A stretch of 64,000 nt of DNA from Boswellia sacra (GCA_013180625.2 SNVD02015884.1:1-64000); one strand, 5' to 3'. Counted from the stretch's first letter, positions 12,201-24,624 are shown. The notes: generated from the sequence alone by a model not told the origin. A program made the numbers and translations.

Positions 12201-15200
12201 CTTATGCAGAAAGAAAATCATGTGCTACTTCCAAACTTAGCAAAGCTAGAGTTGAGAAATTTAGAAGAATTGAAGTGTATATGGAAGGGCCCCACCAATC
12301 ATGTAAACCTACGAAGTCTTACGTGTCTTGATATAGACTCATGCCAGACTTTGGAATGTGTTTTACCAATTAATATTGCACGAAGTCTTGTACAACTTGA
12401 AAAGCTAAGGATAGTAGATGCCCCAGAGTTAAAGCAACTCTTTTATTTGGATCATGGAAGAGAAGGAAATGTAGCTGTGGAAGATGGAGAAGAGATCGTG
12501 CTCCCTAAGTTAAGAGAAGTAAGACTTGAGGGATTAACAAACCTCATCAGCTTCTTTACAGAAAATTATTATTCAACTTGGCCAGCTTTGGAAGTGCTTC
12601 GTATACGTCATTGTCCCAATTTGCTGTCTTTGGTTGTTGACAGCATACGGGAAAATCCAACTGAGGTACTTCTTTTTTTCTTAATTATTTTGAGATTAGT
12701 TTGCATTTATTTATTTATTTTTGTTAAATACTTGGGGCTAGTTTTAATTTTTTTTTTAAACTTAAGGGCAGGGTGAAAATATTTATAATGAGGGTTTTTT
12801 ATTGTTAATTTCATGGAAATCTTGAGTTTTCTTAATATTTGTATATATCAAATTAAGGTGGTTCATGAAATTTTCTCTAGGTTTTGATTTGGTCAGATCT
12901 AAGTGATTTATTTCTCTCAAAATATAGGTTCTAGAAATTGAAGGTTGCCACAACCAATTGTATGATGTAATTCTCATTTTTCAGACAATGAAGCTTTATC
13001 AAGTACTTGTTATGCACTTAATTCTCTCAATTTTTTAGAAAATGACGGCTTATCGAATATTAATTACTTTTTATGTAGTAAGTAATTTATTATTATTATT
13101 TTTATAATCGATAGCATCTCTAGATAGGTAGTCTGTGATGTTGGATTTTTATTAAATTTAAATGGCTCTTAATGAGAATTTTAATTTATTGATTATTATT
13201 TTCTTCTTTCTTTTTTCAAAAAGCTGAATATTGAAAAAGTTGTTCCTTTATTAATTGAACTCTAAAAAACTAATCTTTACTTTAAAAAAAAAAAAAAAAC
13301 TTGAACATCAGTGTCACACAAGACTTATTTTGTAAAACAAATAAAGAAAACTGTATTATAATTAGTTATTAATCTTTATTTAATTCATATTTAGTTTTAC
13401 TCACATCTAGTACATATAGCACGCAGACAACTAGAGTCTTTTATTTCATAATAAGTGCACTATAAATTTGTATTAAACATAATCTTAGGTAGAAATTTAT
13501 ATAAAAATGAATTATGGTTTTCAAATCCATTTGAATCTAACAATTATCAGTATTCAATGATACTTTTATGAATTTACTTAAATATTTCCCTTTAGAATGG
13601 TGGAATTGCAGTTAATATATGTATAAAAATTTGTGTCCTCTTTGAAGTAGAAAATAGTAAACTAAATTGACGTAATCTGTTATTTAATCAACTTATTTAA
13701 AAACTATTTTAATCATCATCATCATTATTATATTTTGCTTTCAACTCAAGTGGATGATGACAATTCGATCAAAATCACAGAATGGCTTTACTTTTGTGGA
13801 ATCAATGAACCAGTTTGTGTAGCTTGTAGCAATGGCGATTGATTTGCTTTACCTCGGGCAATAAATAGATAATTAAAAATCAGGGACCTAAATTGTGACA
13901 ACTACTATTATAAGATACATTGCCTAATTAAGCCTGATGTCATAATTCCTAATTGAGCTGACCAAAATAGAATTGATTTTCTGAGTCCCTTTTTTTTTTT
14001 CATGTTTTATTTTTAATGTCATGTCTGCCCTTTTTAATTTTACTATGTTATTAACCAGTTGTCAAATTCTTGCAAGCTTTTTACAAATTTTTACTTTTTT
14101 TATTCTTTTATTATAATCGCATAAATTTTAACAAAGACTGAGTAATTTATTTGCCAGAAACTACGGGTTTTGGAGATGCAAAAATGCACGACCCAATTGA
14201 GCAATGGCATTCTCGCTTGTTTCAAAGATGGGTCGAAAAATCTAGAAGAATTATGTATTAGGAATGATAGAGTAGGAATGAAATTCAAGGTGGACCGTCT
14301 TGTAACTAGCATTAATCGAGAGCGGCATCTGTCATCATTCTCGGCTTTGAAGGATCTGAGGTTGGAACCTCTAGAAGAATTAGAAGGTTTATATAAGGTT
14401 TCCATGCCTATTTTAACTCTACAAAATCTCACCAAGCTATATATTACTGGCGATGCGCATAAAAGCAGACATCTCTTTTCACTTCCTCTTGCTCAAAATC
14501 TATTACAAGTGCAAACGCTGTCAATTAAAGGTTGTGAAGAATTGGAGCAAATCATTGTTGAAGGTGATGGAGGGGATCAAAAGTTTTTGGAGTCTAAAAT
14601 TTTTCCTAATCTCAAAAGTATTAATGTCCAAAGGTGCCATAAATTAAAACATCTGTTTCCGATCACCATAGTTCGAGGTTTTCAGCTACTGGAGGAAATA
14701 ATCGTGGTAGATAACTTTGAATTGGAGGAAGTATTTGGACATGTTGAAGGTGACATTATGGATGACAAAGCAATCAGAATGCATGAGCTGCGTTTCCTTC
14801 ATTTGAAAGAATTACCGAGCCTCACCAACTTCTGCAATGCCGATTACCACTTCATATTTTCATCACCTCACTTATCATTGGTAGTTGAAGGATGTCCTAA
14901 GATAACTACAAGATTTTCCGTTACCGAAGATAAATCACTGCATGCTGAAGCAAAGGTTCTTAATAATACTATTTTCTGATCCTCAATAGACTTCACTTCT
15001 CTTGCTGCTAAACACTTCATAATTATCTATATTTATTCGCTCTTTCTTTTACAATATGGAGTCGAGACTTCTTTCGAAAAAACAAAAAAAAAAAAAAAGG
15101 AGAAAATGTCGTTAATTTCTTGTTTTCGGTAGAAACATGGAAACCTTTATATTGCCACTCCCATTTCCTGCTTCTATTTATTCGTTCTGCAGGCACCATC

Positions 15201-15309
15201 AAACGAAAGCAAAGATGATATCATTTCCTACCGTTATGATCGTGGGGGAGGAGACAGAACGATTACCACCATACATCGTGAAGAAAATGATAATGGCAAT
15301 GAAGCTTGA
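9206..15309 (+). CDS. CC-NBS-LRR disease resistance protein (RPS2-like CNL)
   Basis: Proposed exons are 9206-10181, 10519-12665, 14158-14955 and 15193-15309, about 1345 aa, all in frame across GT-AG introns. The N-terminal part is a coiled-coil-type domain with a VNKWL motif (~73-77). The nucleotide-binding domain has P-loop GGAGKTT (185-191), kinase-2 ILVILDDVW (258-266, the final Trp being typical of CC-type), RNBS-B CKILLTTR (286-293), GLPLA in exon 2, RNBS-D with CSLFPEDYEI, and VKMHDMVRDVA. A long leucine-rich repeat region follows. It should act as an intracellular immune receptor switching on ADP/ATP exchange. The first intron separates RNBS-C from GLPL. Exon 4 gives a short hydrophilic tail; without that splice the protein ends at 14979. 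A mini-exon at ~12929-12970 is possible. All NB motifs are present, so I judge it intact. Confidence 0.85.
12666..14157 (+). other. Large intron 2 of the NBS-LRR gene
   Basis: GT follows the codons for NPTE and the acceptor TTTGCCAG precedes KLRVLEM, both at codon boundaries. The intron is 1.49 kb and T-rich. Inside it, after the acceptor-like AAAATATAG at about 12928, lies an in-frame stretch reading VLEIEGCHNQLYD followed by a GT. This looks like an LRR fragment and could be a mini-exon or a relic. If the intron is retained, translation continues to 12776 with a very hydrophobic tail. Confidence 0.55.
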
Positions 15310-15798
15310 AGCCAGGTAAATTGGTTTAGTTTTATGCAGCTCCCCAAGTCAAAAATTCTTGTATTCTTAAACTGTTACAGATTAGAAATCTTGCTGCTTG
15401 CTTCTTGATTATTTCTTCTCTTTTGGCTTGTAATACGCCTTGATTCTTGTATGCTGTGTCCCTAGATTTGTGCTGTGTCTCTAGGATTGTTGGCCTGAGA
15501 GGCTTACTTTGTCTTGGCTACATGGGAGATTGCCGGAAGCCCCCCATTTTGAAATGTTGCTGGAGGTTATTCATAAATAGAGGACTTCTTTTTGTTTCCA
15601 AACATTGCCAAATTTTATATGGATTTATGTATTTTTGACACTTGGTTAGCAAGTGTCACCCATATAGTTAATAATTTAATATAATGATAATAAAATGAGT
15701 TTATGATACAAATTTATTTATTAGACTCTTATATATTTATCTGCTAATGTAATATACACAACATGAACAATACTTGGAAGCTCAATATATGTTATCAA
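15310..15798. other. NBS-LRR 3' flank, no separate gene
   Basis: Sequence downstream of the resistance-gene stop. Probably 3' untranslated and intergenic DNA. I see no other gene in it. Confidence 0.5.
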
Positions 15799-17935
15799 GA
15801 AAAGAAGTTCTATTATCACTTCCCGGTGAGATTTCCCAAACAAACATATTTTCAATTTCAAAGTAGAGAATCGTGATTACTATTTAATCGACTTATGATA
15901 GAACAATAATGGCATAGAAGCTAATGATTCTGTACGTTGATTGAATTTCTTTTCAATTTCCAGTTCCCTCAACTGAATCCAGAGAAGAATAGGCCTTATT
16001 TCATGGGAAGAATAATAGACAGCACAAGGGAAAAATTGGATTGTCTTCAATTTGAATATTTGGATGTATCTTCTGCTGCTTTGTCCGAAGATCTCTGTGG
16101 TTCTTTTACCTCTTCACGCTTGCATCTGTCTTCAAAGCCTGGTGTGCTTCCCGTCTCTCATCTCAGGCCACAAGAAGATCTCTGTGGTTTGTCTTAATAT
16201 CTCTTTTCTTTTGCCTATAAAAAAAAAAAAAAAAGGTAACTCCCTTCTATGCTTCTAAATAGCAGAGTTGTACCATTATAGAGTTTAAGGTAATCGAAAA
16301 TTGCGTCTCTTCATTTAAAATTCACCAAAACCTTATATGTTCTGCTACTTTCCTTCTTGGACATACAGAACACCAGTCACTAGATTGCAGAAACTGATAG
16401 CATCAGTCTTTGGATTTTGTAAATATTTGAAACTAATACATTGAATATCATGCATTTGAATCAATCTATGGACAATGAAACGATGGTTTTGACCGTAAAG
16501 TAGTAAAAGTTCAGATACAATAGCTTACATATCTGAAATGATTAGTATTTCACCTTATCAACTTTCCCATGAATTCTCCTTGTAAATGTGAACATGGTTC
16601 AAGTATTTCAGTTGGATATTAGTAAATTCAACCCAATATTATAACCAACTCTTAAAATTGAGGACACCTACTATTAGTGTGTATTGTTATGTGTCCCAAG
16701 GATTTAACATTGTGAAATAACGTAGTTTGACAAACATAGCTAGTGATAATTTATTGGCATTCTTTATATACTTGGTATTTTCTACCCTCTCTTATTGTAT
16801 TTTCTGCATCTTTGTTAATTTCAATGTTCCATATTCGAAACAAGTTTAATTCTGTCCTGGGCTTATGTTCTAGTAGCAGGACAAGGATGCTCTCCTACTT
16901 CGATATTTACTGATAATTATGGGATCCTTTGAAATGTGAACTATTAAATTCAATAAATAGGATTTGTTTTATTACTTTTGACATTTCAACAAGAAAACGT
17001 GCATTGTGCATAAGCATCCGAATTTGGTCATAGAAACCCAACATAGAGGTGTTAATGTTTTTGTAAGTTTTGAATTTTAGTTCCAGCGTAGTAAGTATCT
17101 ACATGCTGCGAGCTGCCAAGTTCATGTTAAGCCTACTATGTTAATTGCCAAACATATGCACAACATTAATTACTAGATAACAAACAAGATGCTTATGCAT
17201 AGAAAATCACAACTTAAAGAAAGCTAAACCGCTAAAAGGTTTCAGTTCTCATTCCTCTTGCCTATATAATTAATCCTCTTCTGTGTTTCTAATCAGCAGA
17301 ATAGTACTACTTTAAGACATCCAAATGTCTTTTACTCTTCCTAACTGAAGTCACTGGCATTTCATATACAGAGTAAGGCGGCATGGTCAGTCCCAACAAG
17401 CCCACCAAACTAGCTAGGAAGCAAGGAAGTGGCGGAAGATGGCTGCCATGGGTAGAAAAAGAATATCTTTACCAAAAAACAAGCAAGAAGCTGGCCTGGG
17501 TAGTTCTAATAAAACACCAGCAGCTGAAAAAGGCCATTTTGTTGTCTACACAACTGATCAGAACGATTTGTGTTTACCCATAATGTATCTCAAGAACTAC
17601 ATCTTCCTTGGGCTCTTAAAGATGTCTGAAGAGGAGTTTGAGCTATCAAGTGTTGGTCCTATAATGTTGCCATGTGATGCAGTTGACATGGATTACATCT
17701 CAGCGAAAGCTTTTCTCAATTCTATTGCTAGAGGTCATTGCAAACCATCTGCTACTTCTCTTCAGGGGATACGGGACAAATGTCCCTTGTTTGCATCTAC
17801 TGAAAAATCAGTCTTGCTTTTGTAAATGCTAAAGACAACTCCATTGTATATTCATGTGAATCCATAACTTTTGAGAACACAAACATGTTTAAATCGTAAA
17901 CTAGTAAACAATTCAGAATTAAATGACTTGTAAAG
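15799..17935 (+). repeat. Segmental duplication D, copy 2
   Basis: Direct-orientation copy of 308-2460, including upstream flank and SAUR pseudogene 2. The short reading frame at 15937-16197 is conserved in copy 1 (447-710), but a 1-base difference shifts its C-terminal half, so it is not under coding constraint. Confidence 0.85.
17383..17825 (+). pseudogene. SAUR pseudogene 2
   Basis: The ATG at 17383 opens the expected MVSPNKP start, but an 8-base insertion after AGGAAG (an imperfect local duplication near 17418-17427) shifts the frame. The SAUR frame is open from an internal ATG at 17439 for 128 aa and contains EKGHFVVYTTD and GPIMLPCDA. Compared with copy 1 it also lacks about 12 residues after MDYI, in the helix that follows the LPCDA motif. 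A truncated product from 17439 is possible, but the damaged core makes pseudogene the better call. Confidence 0.8.
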
Positions 17936-19656
17936 CCAAAATGAGTGGCAACTTTCACTTTGATACTTGTCAATGCAATCTATATACCAGTCAAACAACA
18001 TAATACTAAATTGAAGACAGATAATTAGCACAATAATTGGATTGGGAACTTGCAGTTTCACCAGCTACATCAGATAGCACCTTTATTAATGAAGACAATA
18101 GAGGTTATTGAAGTACTTGACAGTTTTCAAATTGTATGCAAATATGTAACTGAAACCGTGGGTCAATGCTGTATAATTAGAGTCATTTTCAGATTGGTTT
18201 AAGGAAGAAAGGTAAAATAATGGGAAATTGTTCATATAATATAACAAACTCTAAACAAGGCAAAGCATTTAGCTGTCTAAACTGAAAACTGTTTGCATAT
18301 TAGATGTAAAATGATGCCTACGTTATGGAAAATATTTGCTCATGCAATGGCACATAGATTCCCATGTAAATTTGTCTCATTCTTGTTGGTTTCTAATGTC
18401 TGTATCCTTGTCCTGTTACAAAATAAGCCACTAACTGTTCCAATGAATCAATTTTCTCTTATAACCTTGCTACAAAATAAGCTTAAATCAGCAGCATCAG
18501 TAGATTCTTGTTCTGGTCATGGTTGTATCTGTAACTTCATAGTTTTTTCCAGAGGCTTTGATCTTGTCAATATCTTATCAATGCTAAATATTTCAAACAA
18601 GTTAATAGATCCTGCAGGCCTACCATATCCTGGTGACAGCATTAGGTAATTTTAAGAACGAAAGATTCCATAACCATCCAAAAAGGCACTCATATAATTC
18701 CGACATTGTGGTCCAAAGCTGTACCTAAAGAATATTAGTTAGCATTGAAAGTATATAAATCTTGTCTCAGTTTGCATGTACCGCAATGGTCAGTCATTTA
18801 ATGTTGATGACAAAAATAAGTCCTTTATTCTTTATTTAATAAACTTTGCAATATTGAATAACAAAGACCTACCCTCTAAGGAGTTCAGAAAACTTTAAGA
18901 AGCAAAAGTTCACCAAAATTTACAGATGGACAAGTTGGAAAGCTGATGGATACTCAAAAGATTCTTAATCTTGAAACTTAGTTCTCTGGAAATAAGCTTC
19001 AGTCAGTTACTTAAACAAAATTTTAGTTAAAAGAATTCTTAGACCTATTTGGATTAAAATAGTGTACTTGAATTAAAAGTATTCTTGGATCTATTTGGAT
19101 TAAAAAAGAGTACTTGAACTTTTATTTCGTTTCCAACCAAGGCAAGGAAATATACTCAACCATACTCTTGTTTCCATGCTCTAATTTGTAGTATTATTGT
19201 TCTTGTAGTTTTGTTTGAGGATTTTTTTTTCTTGCTAAAGTACAAGGGCACTTCGATTCACGTTGTCAGTTAGTTATTTTCTTGTTGCTTTCTTTTTTCT
19301 CTGTGTTCTCGGGAGGCTGCACTTTTGGTGAATTTCTAAGATGCGAACTCTTTGAAATGTCACTAGGCCTATGTGGAGAAGGAAAATGCTTCTGCTGGCC
19401 ACCATTCAACTATGTTCAAGATTTGCTAGGTAATAACAACACAAAATTATTTTGTCTCTGGTCATAGAGACAAATTTACTTGCATACTATGGTTAAAATG
19501 ATTTCTTGTAAAAAGCTCCAATAAGTGGAAATGTCCTCAGGTCCTCAAACCTTATTGTTATATAACGAACCCTTGTCACTACCATTTGCTTGCACTTAGC
19601 ACAACAATCCTGCTTTGAAATCTCAAGTACTTTCCTCTCTAAATCACAAACTCAAC
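17936..19656. other. Intergenic with degenerate SAUR-unit flank
   Basis: From about 18790 the sequence is a diverged copy of the SAUR upstream flank at ~21990-22970 and ~38230-39156 (shared anchors GGTCAGTCATTTAATNTTAATGAC-like and CTCTAATTTGTAGTATTATT). A ~35-base direct repeat around 19036-19110 (ATTCTTGGATCTATTTGGAT type) is local. The open frame at 18293-18649 has no recognisable motif. Confidence 0.5.
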
Positions 19657-20095
19657 TTGGTCAATTCCAGAAAACTCTTCAAGATGGAAAGGAAGTGGCA
19701 AAATTTTTCTGCCATCAGAAGGAAGAGAAATTCTCTACTGAGAAATGAAGTAAATGATAGTTATAGCACATCATCGCCTACTGAAAATGGTCATTTTGCT
19801 GTCTATTCCGCTGATAAAAAAACGCTTCTTGATTCCCCTGGTGTACCTTAATAACGAGATTTTTAGAGAACTATTAAATTTGTCTGAAGAGGAGTTTGGC
19901 TTGCAGATTGATTGGCCTATCACAGTGCCATGTGATGCATCCTTTATGAAGTGCATAATCACTTTAATTGAACGAGGTGTAGCTAAAGATCTAGAAAAGT
20001 CTTTGTTAATATCTGTTGTTACCAGCTGCAGCTCATCACCGTCTCTTTTCTGCAAAGAGCAGACGAACAAGCAAGTAGTTGTTTGTGGTTATTGA
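19657..20095 (+). pseudogene. SAUR pseudogene 3
   Basis: The ancestral ATG is TTG (19657-19659), followed by codons matching the SAUR start. The first in-frame ATG is at 19684 (MERKWQNFSAIRRKR). One extra base in the A-run of GATAAAAAAACG (about 19810-19822) shifts the frame at the conserved RRF position, giving a stop at 19849-19851. The C-terminal part stays open in the shifted frame to 20095 with YLNNEIFRELL, SEEEFGL and a PCDA motif. Start loss plus frameshift indicate a dead gene. Confidence 0.85.
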
Positions 20096-21074
20096 ATGAA
20101 TCAGACATCCTTGGAAATAGCATAACATTTTAGACATTGCATGTTTCATGTGTCTGGACACTTACGTATTAGTCTAGTCCATGATCAGAGATACTCATCA
20201 ATTATAATCAGATTATAAATTTATATTACATGTTTTTTTGTTCAGCATTTCTCTTCTGCTTTTGGATGAAGTACACGTAATTGCTTCTGCATCAACTACA
20301 TCTATCAGCAGCAGAAACTTGCTTGTCTGAAAAGTTTGTTGTTAAGAATTTTATTCGCTATTGAGAACCAGAAACTCAGGAGTACTGTTAGGCAATTTAC
20401 TCACATATTGGGTCCAACTTGTAGGGTTCCTTGTCTTTGGAAGTGCATATCCAAACTGATCAATAATTAGGAATAGTTCCTTTTACTTTTAAGTCATCAC
20501 CAGATTTGGACCCACATGGCAGAATGAAATCAAATTGATGCCCTGCAATGGTCCACCTTGATGTATTGGTTTTAATCTTCATTCAAGGTAGATCTAGTTC
20601 TTGTGAGTTCCATCAATTTGAATCTGTTATTTTCTATCTTAGGGAGATTAATATCCATTAACAGAACTGATAGGAGCTGTGTGTCCTAGCAAAGAAGACA
20701 CAGATTGTGCTCTCCTAAGACAAGCCAAGTCAAACATCTGTTCCAATGTAACTACCAAAATGCAAACTAAACATCCATTATTTCTAGTTACTACATCTCA
20801 TATTGAAAATTATAAAATAATAATTTGTTTCATTATCTTGGTAGACAACTATAGATTCTTCCTTTTTCTTTTCTTTTTTTTTCTTTTAACCTTCCTAGTA
20901 CATGGGGTAGTTATATTTCATTTAACTTTAAGCAGCCCAAACTGTTTGATGCACATCTCTGCTGGTAGCACAAAACAAATGCACAACTAACAAGTGAATA
21001 GGGCCTACATGAAGCTTTGATTCTTTATCAGTAAGCAAACAAGATCACAAGTGCCACCGTCTCTTCGGTTCAAT
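20096..21074. other. Intergenic, 3' flank of a SAUR unit
   Basis: 20240-20590 is a diverged copy of 23500-23880 (shared GCCCTGCAATNGTCCACCTT). No gene is supported. The open frame at 20679-20990 is low-complexity and has no family motif. Confidence 0.5.
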
Positions 21075-21159
21075 GATCACATGGTCATACATCCCATCAA
21101 CCTGGCACAAGAAATCAATGCTATGTGATGCTGTCTTTACTTATTTCGTCTATATATAC
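21075..21159 (+). promoter_or_regulatory. Promoter of the SAUR at 21262
   Basis: An ATCACATGG element (21075-21083) matches an element upstream of four other SAUR loci. A TATA box (TATATATA, 21150-21158) lies about 105 bases before the ATG. No TGTCTC element is seen; the nearest variant is CGTCTC at 21058-21063. Confidence 0.6.
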
Positions 21160-21261
21160 AACCCAACTCCAATTGCCTTCTGCATCACAAGAGCTTAACC
21201 AAGAAATTTTCTTCTCTGGAGCTTCTTACTCAAGTTTGTTCAAAATCCTCATTCTACAATC

Positions 21262-21687
21262 ATGATCAGCACAAGAAAGCTCATTCAATTAGCCAGGAAG
21301 TGGCAGAAAATGGCTGCAATGAAGCGCCATAAGATATCATTTCCTAGAAGTGGTGCTGACCAGAATTTGTGTAATGCTAATAAAGGCCATTTTGTTGTCT
21401 ACACCATTGATAAAACACGGTTCACAGTTCCACTGGAATATCTCACCAAAAATGTCTTCAGAGAGCTCTTAAGAATGTCAGAGGAGTTTGGGCTTCCAAC
21501 TGATGGACCTATCACATTGCCATGTGATAGTACTTTCCTCAAGTATGTCATGTCATTGCTCAGAAGACGCATGTCTGAGGATCTAGAGAAGGCTTTGTTA
21601 GCTTCCTTGGCAACATGTCATTTCTCAGCTTCATCTTCTCTTGATTTACAACAGCCTCATCAACAAACACTTATTTGTAGCTATTGA
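21262..21687 (+). CDS. SAUR family protein (SAUR61-68-like), intact
   Basis: An intronless 141-aa protein. The basic N-terminus (MISTRKLIQLARKWQ) is followed by the SAUR domain at about residues 42-112: KGHFVVYTIDKTRF, VPLEYL, FRELLRMSEEFGLP, DGPITLPCDSTF and a C-terminal helix EDLEKALL. The EEEFG motif of its relatives is one residue shorter here (SEEFG), an in-frame loss. SAUR proteins of this group bind PP2C.D phosphatases and relieve inhibition of plasma-membrane proton ATPases, promoting expansion growth; that role is inferred from the family. It is the only intact SAUR among three broken neighbours at 19.6-24.6 kb. Confidence 0.92.
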   Translation: MISTRKLIQLARKWQKMAAMKRHKISFPRSGADQNLCNANKGHFVVYTIDKTRFTVPLEYLTKNVFRELLRMSEEFGLPTDGPITLPCDSTFLKYVMSLLRRRMSEDLEKALLASLATCHFSASSSLDLQQPHQQTLICSY

Positions 21688-22970
21688 AGAAATGATTATA
21701 AAAACTGACCTTGTCAGCCCTTGTGCATATATTTCACAGTTTTGATGTACCATACTTTCTAATTTTGTAGAATACCAAATCAAAAATTTTGTTCCATGGT
21801 TTCTTGTCTCCAAGTGAATGGATCAACTTTAATTACCTCTGCATGTACTTGATACCCTTTTTTTATTTTTTAATTATATTTGGATATAAAACTTTGTAAC
21901 AGTCCGTACCACTATGTAAAATCCCATGTAATCATGAGAATAGCTACATCTTGGTGTTTCAAAGTCGTCAATTGTTTGGAATTCATTAATATATTTGGTC
22001 AGTCATTTAATCTTAATGACAAAAATCCTCGGATCCCTTGTGTATTCTTTGGGATGAAATATTTGGCACATTCATTTTTCAGGAAACTCTAATTTATCAG
22101 CAAATAATAAAAATAAAATTGAGATACAGAGTTCTTCAGCCTTCTAATAATTTCTAAAATAAGCAATATTCTATATTCCTTCTTCATTTCGATTCAATGC
22201 CTCAACCGATAAGCTTCTCAATGATTTAAAAAAAGAAAAGAAAAAAGAAGGAGATGGTCATTTTGTACTAAAATCAGTGACCAATTCTACTAAAATCAGT
22301 GACCAATTATTCTCTAATTGCAGAAACCTTTAAAGAATGAAAATGTACTTAAATATGTGGGTTGTCGGAAAGCTGCGAAGAAACTCAAATATTCTCTATA
22401 TTGAACTAAGTCCCCGATAAATATGTTTTGGTTAATCAGTTACTTGATGAAAAGGTTATTTAAGTATTCTTCGAGCCACTCTGATTAAAAAAGGGTACTT
22501 GACCTTTCATTTCGTTACCAACCCAGGCAGGGAAATATACTCAACCGTACTCTTAGCTTCAATACTCTAATTTGTAGTATTATTATCTGCAGTTCTATAT
22601 GAGGGGTTTTGTTTTTTAAAAAATATGGTACTTCGATTTACGATGTTACTTAGTTATTTTCCCGTTGCTTTCTTTGTTTGTTTGTGCTATGTATTCTGTA
22701 CTTGGTGAATTTCTAAGATGCCAACTCTTTGAAAGGGTCTGGTGGCCACATTCAACCATGTTCAAGATTTTTTGGCAACAATAAGACAAAATTCTTCTTT
22801 GGTCGTGATATTTAACTTGCATAATGAAGTTGACATTATTTCTTGTAAAAAGACACAACAAATTGATTTGTCCGCAGGCCATACTACTATAAAACCAACA
22901 ATCCTTTGCTTTCACTTAGCACAACAATCCTGTTTTCAAGTACTTCCACCCTCTCAATTACATATTCAGC

Positions 22971-23376
22971 ATGATCAGTTCAAAGAAACTCTTCAGAAGG
23001 AAGAGAATCGCTGTAATGGCCAATGAAATAAATGAAAGTTGCAGTACATCATCGCCTACTCAAAAGGGCCATTTTGTTGTCTATTCTACTGATCAGCAGT
23101 TGCTTCTTGATTCCTTTGGTATATCTTGACAACAAGATTTTCAGAGAACTATTAAAATTGTCAGAAGAGGAGTTTGGGTTGCGGATTGATGGGCCTATCA
23201 CTTTGCCATGTGATGCATCCTTTATGGAGTACATAGTCACTTTGATTGAACGTGGTGCAGCTGAAAATCTAGAAAAAGCTTTGTTGATATCTGTTGTGAC
23301 CAGTTGCTGCTCAACACTGTCCCTTTTCAGCCAAGAGCAGACAAACCAGCAAATAATTTTTGTAATTGTTGAATAA
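22971..23376 (+). pseudogene. SAUR pseudogene 4
   Basis: Starts ATGATCAGTTCAAAG, but the codons for the usual KMAKKWQ segment are deleted, so the start runs straight into RRKRIAVMANE. One extra base in the RRF region (CAGCAGTTGCTTC near 23094) shifts the frame and produces a stop after LLLDSFGIS. The rest of the domain stays open in the other frame (YLDNKIFRELL, SEEEFGL, GPITLPCDA, MEYIVTLIERG) to 23376. The N-terminal deletion is shared with the copy at 39157. Confidence 0.88.
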
Positions 23377-24124
23377 ATCAGCATCTTTGTTTACATCAGA
23401 ACATTTTAAAAGTAATATGTTTTACGTGCCTAGACACTAAGGTACCAGTGCAATCGATGATCACTGATGCTTTTGAAGTTTGATCACATTGTAAATCATG
23501 TTCGTGTTTATATAGCAGTACTCTTCTGCCTATGGATAAGGATTTGTATAGGTCCGCAAGTTCAATGCAGTTTTTTGCCAACAATTTAATTTTCTCTGGA
23601 GAAATCAGAACCTTATTCTTGGATGCTAGATTGAGCCACAAAGTATTCTGTCAGACAGTTTAAGAGCAGCTTGGGTCAAATATGCTTGGTTGTTTTGTCC
23701 CACAAAATTATAGATCCAAAAGTGATTGATTTAAGGGAATCTTCAACTTGTAAATCTAATATGATCATCGCCAATCAATCTTCATGTGGTTGAGACGTAT
23801 CACTAAGCTTAGACCCACTTAGCAGAAAGAAATCAAAATTTTGCCCTGCAATTGTCCACCTTCACGTGTTGATTCGTAAAACAAACCAACATGCCAGCCA
23901 CCTAAAATAGCCATTTCTTAATTGTATCACATGGTTTTGCTTCAAACAAGCCCTTGCACAAAGCTAGCAAGATTTAGTAGACTGTCTCTAGCCTTTTGAT
24001 TATATAACCAAAGCACTTTCAAAGCTTTCTATCCAACAAACAGAGCAATTCAGTGTTCTAAATTGGCTATATTTCTTCTTTCTTTTCTCTGAAATTCTTT
24101 TTTTCCATACTTAACAAGAACAAA

Positions 24125-24624
24125 ATGATTAGTCCAAAGAAGGTAATCAAGAAGGCAAAGAAGTGGCAGAAACTGGCTGCTAGCAAGCGGAAGAGAATCT
24201 CATTTCCGAGAGCCACTACAGTTGAAGAAGCAGAGAGCTGCAGCACATCATCAGTGGCTGAGAAGGGCCACTTTGTTTGTACAGTGCTGATCAGAGACGC
24301 TTTGTAATTCCTTTAAAATATCGTAAAAACAACATAATCAGAGAGCTCTTTAGAACAGCAGAAGAGGAGTTTGGACTACCAAGCTGCGGACCTATCACAT
24401 GGCCTTGTGGTGCTGTTTTCATGAAGAATGTAGTCTCTTCGATCCAAAGGCCTACAGAAAGAGATATTGAGAAGGCATTGCTCATGTCCTTAGCCACCAG
24501 TCGATGCTTAACATTTTTGGATATCCATCAAGATCGAAGCAACAAACAGTCACTACTTGCAGCTTCTAAAGCCAACAATAGTTTGATCTTTGTAAACAAT
24601 TTACAACGCTGTAGAAGAAGTTGA
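24125..24624 (+). pseudogene. SAUR pseudogene 5
   Basis: The first half is intact (MISPKKVIKKAKKWQKLAAS through EKGHFV). One base is lost in GTTGTGTAC (about 24269-24276), which shifts the frame and stops translation at 24305-24307. In the second frame the domain continues, but LPCDA has become WPCGA and MEYVVSLIQ has become MKNVVSSIQ. Another indel near the end removes the normal stop and extends the frame to 24624. A TGTCTC element (23983-23988) and a TATA box near 24000 remain upstream. Sister copy at 43616. Confidence 0.88.

Noticed and set aside
18293..18649. 118-aa reading frame
   Set aside because: Non-ATG start, no recognisable domain and no conserved copy elsewhere in the window.
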